Positions 30,121-38,929 of a stretch of DNA of 64,000 nucleotides are shown in pieces. The DNA is from Chaetoceros tenuissimus (taxonomy: Eukaryota; Bacillariophyta; Thalassiosirophyceae; Chaetocerotales; Chaetocerotaceae), in the NCBI GenBank assembly GCA_021927905.1, contig BLLK01000047.1, positions 4,340,001 through 4,404,000 on the forward strand, given 5' to 3'. How positions within the stretch are numbered: the first letter of the stretch is position 1; every line of letters starts with the position of its first letter. A program made the translations under genes and the position numbers. The notes under the pieces are model-generated. The model made no database searches. It worked only from the letters and a program-made list of their open reading frames with translations, and was not told the DNA's origin.

Positions 30121-30666
30121 TCACACCGATGCAATGCTATGTAAATGATCTTTAATGGTGCACTTTATATATGTCGGATATGCACCGCTCTCAGCATCAC
30201 CGCTTGCAACTAATTCAAGCAAAATGTTGCCTTTCTTCTCGCTTTCTTTTTTCAACATGTTTATGCATGCTCTAACTTGAGGAGGTTGGACGACATTATT
30301 ATTTGCCCCACCATACTTTTCAGTAGCATTACAACACGCCCGTGCTAACAACACACAACAACCAACGCATGTAAGAAATAAGCCAGTCCAATAAAGACAC
30401 TTCCCTATTCTGCTACATATCCCTTGAGAAGAGTATGCTGTTTCCGTCCTTATAAAATCAGGTTCGTTATCCACAATCTCAGGTTCTTCTTTTTCTGGAT
30501 TCAATGAAGAATCTACATTATCACAGAATTCCTTCCATTCCTGCTCTGTATAACATTTCTGGAGCAGTTGATTTCTAGATCTTTTACTACGGTCAATCCA
30601 TCTGTATCCCTTTTTGTCGGCACCAAAATGGATCTTGAGAACTATAGGTTTTTCCTCAAAGAACAT
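30121..30666 (-). CDS. A-type small Cys-rich membrane protein
   Basis: 181 aa from MFFEEKPIVLKIHFG (30666); the longer upstream frame is promoter. Blocks: DKKGYRWIDRSKRSRNQLLQ, EQEWKEFCDNVDSSLN, a linker with EIVDNEPDF, a Cys-rich span (CLYWTGLFLTCVGCCVLL), VVQPPQVRACINMLKKESEK and LLELVASGDAESGAY with a terminal IKCTIKDH. It faces the B-type gene at 32188; the mobile element at 31001-31989 lies between the two. Confidence 0.8.
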   Translation of the reverse strand: MFFEEKPIVLKIHFGADKKGYRWIDRSKRSRNQLLQKCYTEQEWKEFCDNVDSSLNPEKEEPEIVDNEPDFIRTETAYSSQGICSRIGKCLYWTGLFLTCVGCCVLLARACCNATEKYGGANNNVVQPPQVRACINMLKKESEKKGNILLELVASGDAESGAYPTYIKCTIKDHLHSIASV

Positions 30667-31000
30667 GATGCTATTGTGTAGCAAATAGTTTTTATAGATT
30701 TCTGAAGAAATGCAACGAATGAATCTCTGCTCTGCAATTTTATTTGTTCGTGAAGTGCTTTTTATTTCTAGTAGCACTTGATTTAATTCCTTCATACACA
30801 GTTTTGCTTATCCAACGGATTTCGCGCGCAATGACTAAAAAGTCATTTTTCAAGAAAGATTTGTGTTGATTTGAAACGTCGATAATATTGATCATCATCC
30901 AACGTACCTTACTATTACTCAAACTTTAACTTGTTAAGTAATAAGTAGCTTTTCCACACTTCTTCTTTGGCAATTTGCTGTTCGTTGTTCTCACATTCAG
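30667..31000 (-). promoter_or_regulatory. A-type promoter of pair 3
   Basis: Carries TTTGTTCGTGAAGTGCTTTT, TTCCTTCATACACAGTTTTG and ATTTCGCGCGCAATGACTAA (about 30740-30850), the A-type block seen upstream of the other A genes. Its far end (TTGTTCTCACATTCAG) joins, across the mobile element, to B-type promoter sequence. Confidence 0.5.
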
Positions 31001-31989
31001 TATCCCTTAGTTCGCAGCCCGACTATAGCCGGGTTTACTCCAATGTTTCGGTGCACCATAAATCTTGAAAAAACACTAAACTAGACTAAAACAAGTACAT
31101 CAATGTCTTGTATACACCAATTTTCATAATACCATCTTGAAACGAGTTCAATAGTACGTATACTTCTTGAGATACAGCCTTGAGCAATCTGAACCACGAA
31201 AATCCGTTGAGCAGTCGGGTTAACGAACTTTTTTCAAATGTGAAACTGTCTCCATTATATCTTCTGCAATTCACATCCAAATTGCATCAAATTTAAAACA
31301 CAAGAAGAAAACATACAACAGCAACTTATGGAAATACCGTGGAGTTCAAAGGTGGTTTGGAATATGTAAAATACATGATGACACAACAATCAACTTTTGT
31401 ACAGTCCCGTACCCATCGCTTGACCATGCCAAAATGAGAGGTGCAATATCTTATTCAAAACCGACCTGATTTTCAAATCCATTGTCACCCACAAAAAATA
31501 TACACTTGAGATTTATGTTAAGGCTTTAGATCTAGCAATACTGGTCGTTTTGATTGTTTTATGGCAAAAAAGGGGTAGGGGGATCTGTTTTGGATCATTC
31601 AGCATGTTCATGAATGTAGGAATGAAGAATAATGGTCAAAAACGAACAACAAACACAATGGACATCTACTTTAATATATAAATGATGATATCCTCAAATA
31701 TTACTTTGTAGATATTCATATTCATCAAGAAATACAAAGTACAAGTAATTCACTTGAAATGTGACTTTTGAGGATATTTTTGAAAATAGGGTCATTGTAA
31801 CGTTTTCATATTTCATGAAGAAAATGAAATTGGAACATCATATTCAAAGTTTACAATCTTTACATATCATATAATAATATTCTAATGAGAAATATAGAAA
31901 GTATATGATTTTTACTATGGAGACGGCAACCTAACAATTTTTGGTGCCCAACCCGACTATCCGTGTGCCCCCATGCCAACTAAGGGATA
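31001..31989. mobile_element. non-autonomous TIR DNA transposon with TA flanks
   Basis: Left end TATCCCTTAGTTCGCA (31001-31016) and right end TGCCAACTAAGGGATA (31974-31989) are inverted repeats with one mismatch in 16. Inside the ends, both sides carry CCCGACTAT and a GGTGC or GGGCACC motif in mirrored order, so the inverted repeat continues with gaps. If the outer TA is the target duplication, the element is 31003-31987. It encodes no recognisable transposase; the sequence between is AT-rich without long open frames. Removing it joins TTCTCACATTCAG to GCAATGGGATGACCGAATTT, which parallels the uninterrupted promoter near 26525-26590. TA targets suggest the Tc1/mariner superfamily, but the ends alone do not prove it. 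Confidence 0.6.
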
Positions 31990-32187
31990 GCAATGGGATG
32001 ACCGAATTTAGTCATAACCGTGAAATAAAAGGCCTCATTTTGGGCCGATGTCTCCTCACATTTTCAACCACAACCTTCCTTTCAACAAAACACAGCACGA
32101 CAACTTCAACTTCCTTTCATTCCACTAGGTTCGCTGTGTAATTCATTTTTGACTTTATGAAAAGTCAACGCAGATAAGAAGGAGGGC
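31990..32187 (+). promoter_or_regulatory. B-type promoter remnant next to the mobile element
   Basis: GAATTTAGTCATAACCGTGA and AATAAAAGGCCTCATTTTGG correspond to the block at 26565-26590 and 29490-29515, but the GCGCGC core is replaced by ACCGTG. TCACATTTTCAACCACAACC and TAGGTTCGCTGTGTAATTCA follow in the usual order. Confidence 0.5.
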
Positions 32188-32682
32188 ATGTCAGATACTA
32201 ATCTACAAGTGCTTCATATTCCATTCAAATCGGATCTTAATGGACGTTCATGGATCCATCGTGATGACGAAGTCATTTCAGCTATCCCAAATATCACAAA
32301 AGAAGAATTGATAGATTTTTACGATAGTATAGATTACAGTCTGAATCAAGATGCACAGCCAAAGTTTGAAAAGACAATCAATGAAAAAAATGAAGAAGGA
32401 TATGGAAGTTTTTCAGATTGTATCTTTCTTGTATTCAAGTGTTTTCTCGGTGATGGATATGATCCTACTAGCCGCGGTCGCGGTAGTGGTGTAACTCCCG
32501 CAGGAGAGACTAACCAACCTTCGAATATCAAAGCTTGTAAAAAAGTATTAGACAGCGAGAGTGAGAGGAGAGAAGATATTCTTTTTCAGTTAGTAGTCAG
32601 TAGAGGAGGAGGATATGCTTTGTTTGTCAAATGTACAATAATGCCAGAGGAAGAAGAGGAGGAAGAAAGTATCAAAGCATAA
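32188..32682 (+). CDS. B-type small protein with degraded membrane span
   Basis: 164 aa, starting MSDTNLQVLHIPFKSDLNGR. N-domain blocks SWIHRDDE, KEELIDFYDSIDYSLNQD and QPKFEKTINEKNEEG match the copy at 26733. In the membrane segment the Cys residues and hydrophobicity are partly lost: CASCLACIFLVFMCFLGGGC in the sister becomes YGSFSDCIFLVFKCFLGDGY, with Lys and Asp inside the span. The C-domain keeps NQPSNIKACKKVLDSESERR and GGGYALFVKCTI, with IDGTIEG deleted. The tail is Glu-rich. The frame is intact, but the protein may no longer be membrane-bound. Confidence 0.75.
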   Translation: MSDTNLQVLHIPFKSDLNGRSWIHRDDEVISAIPNITKEELIDFYDSIDYSLNQDAQPKFEKTINEKNEEGYGSFSDCIFLVFKCFLGDGYDPTSRGRGSGVTPAGETNQPSNIKACKKVLDSESERREDILFQLVVSRGGGYALFVKCTIMPEEEEEEESIKA

Positions 32683-33358
32683 GTAATCATTTAGACAAAT
32701 CACAGACATTCAAATTTATTTTTTAAAAATACAAAGGAATCTAGACTTGCATACATACTTCGCACTTATTTCTTGATGGTAAAGTAAGAGAAAGGCAATA
32801 TGCTAGTACTTCGTTTGACTATCGAAGGCTCAGCAAGCTACTCAACCAAATGCTATCAAAGCTTGTGTAAAAGTTTTAGATGAAGAAAGTAAGAGAAAGG
32901 CAATATGCTAGTTATGTATGAAGTAGAGACGAAGAGCTTCCAAAGAATTTTTATCCTAAAAAGAACCTTAAATGAACATCATACTTACTATCTACTTCTG
33001 GTATCCTACTGAACTGAGTACTGCGCATTCAATACCAAAGGAATAATCAAGGTCAAATGTATTATTTATGCTTTATGAAGACTGACTTGACAATGAAAAT
33101 GTAAATGCTCTGTCATTGTTACATTCACATACGCAATCAATTCCTATGCAAAAAATGATGGCAAAGATGGGACTTGTCTGTCTGTCATCCAAGTATCAAA
33201 CTTCCCCTTCAAGGTTGGGAAGTATTCGATCCGCACAGACAGACAGACGTTGTGAGTGTATCTTCTCATTCTTCTGTCTCGCCATTTTTCTTTCATTGCT
33301 CGCAATTGAACACCATAGACGAAGCTTCTATTGAACCTAAATAGAAATAGAAACAGAA
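32683..33358. other. intergenic with a family relic, upstream of the reductase
   Basis: Holds the C-terminal relic at 32825-33076 and a direct repeat AGTAAGAGAAAGGCAATATG at about 32785 and 32890. From 33100 on it is the promoter of the reductase gene. Confidence 0.45.
32825..33076 (+). pseudogene. C-terminal relic of the small Cys-rich family
   Basis: ACTCAACCAAATGCTATCAA followed by AGCTTGTGTAAAAGTTTTAG reads TQPNAIKACVKVLDEESKRK, the conserved C-domain block of the family. Near the end, GGTCAAATGTATTATT reads VKCII, like the terminal (I/V)KCT(I/L). The upstream half of the gene and the segment between these blocks are missing or scrambled. Confidence 0.6.
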
Positions 33359-34748
33359 ATGACCATTAGCATCACTCAACCAATTTGTGTCACTGGAGCA
33401 TCAGGCTTCCTAGCATCATGGGTCACCAAGATGCTCATTGATCAAGGCTACACTGTCCACGCAACTACCCGTAAAATGGAAAAGGCTCTCTTTCTCAAAA
33501 ATCTCGATGGAGCCACCGATGACAATTTGAAAATCTTTGACGGATGTGATTTCTCTGTTGAGAATTCTTTTGATAAAGCTATTGAAGGTTGTTATGCTGT
33601 CATTCATTGTGCTTCTGTAAGTTATCTACTCTGGAAGTATGAGTATGGTCTTTGCATATTTATGTGTCAAGAAAGATACAATTGCATAAATCTTTTTTCA
33701 ATTAAATGAATCTATCTATTCTTACACAATGTCATTACATATTATCAGCCATTTTTCAATGCAGGAGGAACAAGAGAGAATCTCATTGATCCAGCAGTAG
33801 AAGGAACAGAAATGGTATTGAACGCATGTAAAAAATACAATGTACAAAGAGTCACCTTGACGGCATCTTCAGCCTGTGTCATTGTCGATTATGGTACAAA
33901 GGCGGATGCAAGTGCTACTGGCAATCATGTATATACTGATGCAGACTTTTCTCCAGCTGATATTTTGGAAGAGAAAAAGAATTATTATTCCTTGAGTAAA
34001 TTGTATGCGGAGCAAAAGGCTTGGGAGATGAGTAAAGAAGAAGGGTGTCCATATAAATTATGTGTTTTGAATCCTTCCTTGATTTGGGGACCGTAAGTAA
34101 TTGATGATATGTGTGTTGTATTGTTGTTTGTTATTATGAATCTTGTATTTACTCACTCGCTACGCTCGTTCGTAATACTCACTGCTCCTCGCTCCGCTCG
34201 CATCATTCGTCGCTTCGCTCCTCATTGCTCGCTGCCGCTCGCTACTCCTCGCTACGCTCGTCGCACACAGAATGACAAAAGGTCAAACCCATCTCAACAC
34301 ATCGTCCGCAGCAATCATCCAATACATGGACGGAACACACTCCAAAATTCAAAATGGAGTTCGATGTGTAGTCGATGTCCGTGATGTAGCCGAAGCACAC
34401 ATTACACCAATCACTCAAGACATTGGATGGGGTAAACGCTATTTATTGTTTGGAGGAGCTCCTCATTTTCAAGAAACTGCTTCTTTTGTCAAGAAAGCCC
34501 TTACACAAAATGGAAGTGATGCTGCTTTAAGCTTGGTAAAGAATGTACCTACTGAAGTGGATGAGAAATTACAACCAACTGTCATGGGTCCAAGTGCGGA
34601 TAAACCATTGTTGTTTGACTGTACTCCTGCTGAAAAAGAGCTTGGAATCAAGTTTAAGTCTGTAGAAGAAATGGTGACTACTTGTGTCAATGAATTGTTG
34701 GCCAATGGATTTACTGGATCAAATCAATACGATACCACCAAGCTATAA
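33359..34748 (+). CDS. NAD(P)-dependent reductase, extended SDR family (DFR/CCR-like)
   Basis: Exons 33359-33616, 33749-34092 and 34271-34748, GT-AG; product 359 aa. Rossmann start ICVTGASGFLASWV carries the T-G-x-x-G-x-x-(G/A) nucleotide motif, with basic residues after strand 2 (TTRKMEK) suggesting NADPH. The catalytic triad region reads TASSACV and YYSLSKLYAE (Tyr-x3-Lys). LNPSLIWGP at the second splice junction is typical of dihydroflavonol-4-reductase, cinnamoyl-CoA reductase and methylglyoxal-reductase relatives; exon 3 continues GPMTKGQTHLNTSS as in the family. Diatoms lack lignin and anthocyanin, so the substrate is probably a small aldehyde or ketone; that is inference. No targeting peptide. 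Intron 2 holds an odd repeat (listed separately). Confidence 0.9.
34152..34263. repeat. CGCT-rich imperfect repeats inside an intron
   Basis: Within intron 2 of the reductase, CTCGCTACGCTCGT, CTCGCTCCGCTCGC, GTCGCTTCGCTCCT, CTCGCTGCCGCTCGC and CTCGCTACGCTCGT follow one another with short spacers, ending eight bases before the acceptor CACACAG. The unit is GC-rich against an AT-rich background. It contains GAGCG/CGCTC pairs that could fold. Confidence 0.75.
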
Positions 34749-35435
34749 AAAGTGTGGTGGTGTAAGCATGAAGATGGGATATGAATGAAATATGGTTTTC
34801 CATGTCTTTTACCAATACTCGAGAAAAGGGAGTAAAAAGAAGCAATGCTAATACTACTATAATTGAAATTACAGAGAACGACATATGAGTACAAAGAAAA
34901 GTGTAAAAGAATATTTTGTAGTATTGTACAAAGCACCAAGTCTTTAATATGCTATTTATTGGAGTCAGAACAAAACATTTCTCTTCTGAATGAATATTTC
35001 TCATTTGAATACTGGAATACTCGTAGTTTGTTTTTTCTGAATTTCATTCCAATGACGACAACGTGTCAAGAGTATCATTCACAAGAAGATGCACACAGTT
35101 CAAAGCCGTTGAATCTTTTTACACCAAGTCAATACGGCAAGTCATGTTCCTCTCTCCTCTATTCTCAGCCATTTATTTTTCTTTCCTATCCATTCATTCC
35201 TTCCTTTCAAAAATATCTTTAACGTTAAATGACAATTGTCAAAGAGGCCAATTAATCACGTGGTGTATTTCTGAGCCAATCAAAGCGACAGAATCCTTTT
35301 TGCCGGTTTTGGATAAGTAATGAAAATGAAAAAGCAGCTGTTTGCCCAGCCAGTCAATGAAGGAGAATAAATGCAAATCTTTTGAATGTAATATATGTAT
35401 TATTATTATATCTAGTAGCCTATTCATATATTACA
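34749..35435. other. intergenic between reductase and DUF6817-like gene
   Basis: No supported gene. AT-rich, with TATATGTATTATTATTATATC close to the next start as a possible core promoter stretch. Confidence 0.4.
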
Positions 35436-36734
35436 ATGAAGTTCTCAATAATCTCAATTCTAGCGGCTCTGCTTTCCATTTCATCTTCTGTTGCAACTGA
35501 AACTGAAACTCAACAAGAAGTCATTCTCGAAAATGAAATTGAATCTACAAATGAATCAATCTGCAACTCTACAAACAGAGAATGCCATTCATCCATTCCA
35601 TTTCCAGTCATGCCACAAAAAATCAAAGCCATGTTATTGGACAATCACAATCTTCTCGATCCTCAAGGAGAAGAAATGCTATCAAAATTACAACAAATGG
35701 AAGCGACTGCTGCATTCGCTCATGCCAGATCAACCTTTTTTGAGCATTTAAAAGGTACTTTTCAAATTCTATCTGCTTGGAATCAACCTACGAATATCAA
35801 AAGAGCGGGAATGATTCATACCGGTTATTCCGGTGATTTATTTCAATTCTTTTTATTTGACTCTAATAAAGAACAGGACAGAGAATCACTCAGATCTCTC
35901 ATTGGAAAAGAGGCGGAGGAGTTGGTTTACTATTTTGGAACCATTCACAGAGGAGATTTATGTCAATTCTCTCAAGCTGTTGGTAGACAAGTGGCTTTTC
36001 CTAAATGTGATGTTGAAAATATTACAGTGGCACATCGTGGACTAAATGAGGTGGAGGTCTCACCGCAACTAGCCGCTCAAATTCTAATGGTGACCATTGC
36101 AGATTATTTAGATCAAATGGTGGATACCAATGGATGGAGAGATCATCATCAACATGAGGAAGGTGGGAATAAGCTTTATCCGGGCAATGGAAGACCGGCT
36201 CTTGGGTTTTATTGGTTCTCATCTGTGTGTAAAGCTATTAAACCCTTTTTGGAGGTTGTACCAAGTGTCTTTGATAGTTGTGAGACTGTCATTACTGTGG
36301 AGAATGAGGAAATTGCCAGAGATGCCTATTGGAAAGTCACCATGGATGAAGCGGATTTGGAAATTGATACACAGATTGAATTGCTTCAACAGACTGTTGA
36401 GTTGAATCCATTTGTAGGGGAGCCGCATTTACTTTTGAGTCAAATACATTATCGTCAAGGACAATACTATGATGCAGCGATTCAAGCACAAGCTGCACTC
36501 AAAAAGTTTTATACTTTGGCGAGTTGTTGGGATAAACGTAGAAGTTTTGCGCATTGGGTGGGATATGCTAGAATCATGCTTTTGAGATCTAATCGAAAAA
36601 TGGAAGGACTTGATTCTAGTTGGCCAGTTGTCGATCCAGAGGATGAGAAATATGTCAATTACAATGATTTGAAATTGACCAATTTGCATCATTTTGTACA
36701 GGAAATGAAGGAGAGAGAAGTTGAGGGAGTTTAG
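35436..36734 (+). CDS. secreted DUF6817-like protein with TPR-like C-terminus
   Basis: Single exon, 432 aa from MKFSIISILAALLSISSSVA, a clear signal peptide; the upstream in-frame sequence is not needed. After a Glu/Thr-rich linker, residues about 95-215 resemble DUF6817: FFEHLKGTFQILSAWNQP, AGMIHTGYSGDLFQFFLF, IGKEAEELVYYFGTIHRGD. This His-containing helical domain is common in algae and bacteria, and no activity is known to me. The region at about 340-400 (LEIDTQIELLQQTVELNPFV, PHLLLSQIHYRQGQYYDAAI, QAQAALKKF) has the spacing of two TPR repeats. Two Cys pairs (ESICNSTNREC, FDSCETV with VCK) fit an oxidising compartment. Role unknown. Confidence 0.75.
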   Translation: MKFSIISILAALLSISSSVATETETQQEVILENEIESTNESICNSTNRECHSSIPFPVMPQKIKAMLLDNHNLLDPQGEEMLSKLQQMEATAAFAHARSTFFEHLKGTFQILSAWNQPTNIKRAGMIHTGYSGDLFQFFLFDSNKEQDRESLRSLIGKEAEELVYYFGTIHRGDLCQFSQAVGRQVAFPKCDVENITVAHRGLNEVEVSPQLAAQILMVTIADYLDQMVDTNGWRDHHQHEEGGNKLYPGNGRPALGFYWFSSVCKAIKPFLEVVPSVFDSCETVITVENEEIARDAYWKVTMDEADLEIDTQIELLQQTVELNPFVGEPHLLLSQIHYRQGQYYDAAIQAQAALKKFYTLASCWDKRRSFAHWVGYARIMLLRSNRKMEGLDSSWPVVDPEDEKYVNYNDLKLTNLHHFVQEMKEREVEGV

Positions 36735-37588
36735 ATGTTTGGGGAATAGAGGAGGAATGGAATTTGGGAAATGTTGGAAATATTGGTAATTAGGTACGAG
36801 GTAATTACTAATACTACTATGAGATATAATGGACTGTCGTGTTTTTAGAATATTGTAGTTGTGGCAGTGTGAATATGCTATGATGTAGATTTGCGATAAC
36901 CTCACAAACCATTACCTATACTTCATATTCGTAAAAGGTTACTACTATGTCCACTTTTGGAAAAGTAGTTTTCTTGTGCCCTTAACATGGACTTTTTCTA
37001 TGCCGGTACCTATTGGCTTTGCCTTATAACTTTTTCTTCACTTCGAGGATGTAATCTTTGTAGGAAATGATGATTAGGTACAAATCGTAACAAGTCTTTC
37101 TTTCCAGATGACGTTACCTCCCCTGACGATTTAAAATCAAAAGTAGAAGTAGATTACTACTATGATATGAGGTAGTTAGTTAACCTAAATCTTTAAGTAA
37201 GATTTCGTTTTGCTGGAAAGTAGAACCTACGGAGGTCCTACCTTGATCGAGAAAGATTTAATCATTCAGAGCAATATTCGCTCCAATGCAATTATCTTGG
37301 CTGTAATTATTGGATGATATTATCAAACGTATCAGATTCTACTTTAGGATGCAATTGCAAAAAATCAACTATTAATAAATTGTTTCAATTTAGTTTGGTA
37401 CTTTTTAAACATGCACAAGTTATTTCTGCCTCCTATAAACAGACAGTTTGTGTGAATGCAGCTTTCACCCTATATTCATGGTAGCATTGTTCTTTACTTC
37501 TGCATTCACACGATCATCACCCCTCGTCCTTCCTCCTCCTCATTCATTTCTTCCAACCTCGTTCTTAAATCCATCCTCTTTCCAAATC
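36735..37588. other. convergent intergenic region
   Basis: Lies between the 3' ends of two convergent genes. I see AATGATGATTAG near 37067 and CCCCTGACG near 37116, which resemble C and D boxes of a snoRNA, but no terminal stem or guide could be confirmed. No gene called. Confidence 0.35.
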
Positions 37589-38764
37589 TTACTTTTTAGA
37601 CTCCATGAATTCAATCATGTATTCCTTCAACTTTTCGGTTTGTTCAATAGAGATTCCATTGTATAGACTAGCCCGTAGATATTTACCAACCCCAAATGGA
37701 GTCTTGGTTCGAAGTCCAATAATACCCTTTTCCCAAGCCTTGATGAGAAATTCATTGGTAGTCTCCGTATCTCCCCCGGCAACATCAAATGGAACATTCA
37801 TTCGACTGCGAATAGAAACATCACTGAGAGGAGTCGAATAAAACCCATTGGAATTGTCAATGACATCATAAATCATACTACTCTTGGCAATACTACGTCT
37901 TTCCATTTCAGGCATGGCACCCTCTTGACAGATCCACTTCATCATAAGCGCCGTAACTTCAATATTAAAAGTACAAGAAGTATTCCATGCATTATCCGCC
38001 TTGATGTTATCTTCATAACACAAAACACCTGGACAAATGTTTTGTTGTTTGCCATACATGTCATTACGAATAATGACTAGCGTAAGACCTGGATGACCGA
38101 TATTTTTGGAAGCACAGGCGTAAATCACTCCAATATTTGACTCAACCCATTCGATCGGTTTGGTAGTGAGATCCGATGATCCATCAACTACAAGTGGAGG
38201 AGAGTTTGGTCCAAGTTTCGGTAGACGGAATGCTTCAATTCCATTCACAGTTTCATTGGAACACATGTAAATGTATTTGGACTCAGGATCATAGTTGGCA
38301 GGGTCAGGGTTGGAAGTAAAGGTTCCATCTTCATTTGCCGAAGAAATGACGACAGGTTTGCCGTATTTCGAAGCTTCTGCAGCAGCTCTCTTGCTCCAGG
38401 TCCCATTTACAAGGTAAGTAGCTTTATCTTCTGGACTTGACATGAGGTTCATTGGCACAGCAGCGAATTGTCCATGTCCTCCTCCATGCATAAAGAGGAT
38501 CTCATAATTGTCAGGAACTTGAAGAGCTTCTTTGGTGTACTTTCTTGCTTCCTCCAAAATCTTTACAAATTCAGGAGAACGATGAGAGAGGTACATGGAA
38601 CTTGCTCTTGGTGCATCGAATGTGGCCTTGATTTCATTTTCAACTTGTTCAGGAAGGTTACATGGTCCAGGAGAAAAGTTGATGGCTTTGACGTCTGCTG
38701 GAGGAGTCAAGGATCCATCAAGGACTGGATGAGTGACTGTAGTAGTTGGTGTAGATTGGCACAT
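37589..38764 (-). CDS. serC: phosphoserine aminotransferase
   Basis: Single exon, 391 aa, close to the normal length. It converts 3-phosphohydroxypyruvate to phosphoserine with glutamate, the second step of the phosphorylated serine pathway, using PLP. Family features: INFSPGPCNLPEQV at the N-terminus, MYLSHRSPEF, MHGGGHGQFAAVPMNLM, VNGTWSKRAAAEA, a substrate and PLP region VDGSSDL, and CASKNIGHPGL holding the PLP-binding Lys. The C-terminal part ends GIIGLRTKTPFGVGKYLRAS and LYNGISIEQ as in SerC proteins. The usual GGAxxQFAxxPMNL reads GGGHGQFAAVPMNL here. There is no obvious targeting peptide (MCQSTPTTTV), so it is probably cytosolic. Confidence 0.95.
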   Translation of the reverse strand: MCQSTPTTTVTHPVLDGSLTPPADVKAINFSPGPCNLPEQVENEIKATFDAPRASSMYLSHRSPEFVKILEEARKYTKEALQVPDNYEILFMHGGGHGQFAAVPMNLMSSPEDKATYLVNGTWSKRAAAEASKYGKPVVISSANEDGTFTSNPDPANYDPESKYIYMCSNETVNGIEAFRLPKLGPNSPPLVVDGSSDLTTKPIEWVESNIGVIYACASKNIGHPGLTLVIIRNDMYGKQQNICPGVLCYEDNIKADNAWNTSCTFNIEVTALMMKWICQEGAMPEMERRSIAKSSMIYDVIDNSNGFYSTPLSDVSIRSRMNVPFDVAGGDTETTNEFLIKAWEKGIIGLRTKTPFGVGKYLRASLYNGISIEQTEKLKEYMIEFMESKK

Positions 38765-38918
38765 TGTAGTGATAGGATAGTATTATAGTAGTAGAGAGAG
38801 TTAGTGAGTGATCCAATAAAGGATTGACGATGATATCTTTTAGAACAAAAAATGAATGCAACGAGCGAGCCAATGCAGCGCAGACATGTGAACAAACGAA
38901 CATACTCGACACATATGC

Positions 38919-38929
38919 TTTGGCGCGAA
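38919..38929. promoter_or_regulatory. E2F-like site upstream of serC
   Basis: TTTGGCGCGAA matches the E2F/DP consensus TTTSSCGC and lies 155 bases upstream of the serC start. ATTGGA and TCCAAT in opposite orientation follow at about 38964-38979, resembling paired CCAAT boxes. Confidence 0.35.

Noticed and set aside
37067-37120. Possible C/D-box snoRNA
   Set aside because: Box-like ATGATGA and CTGA are present, but no terminal stem, guide region or second copy could be found by eye.
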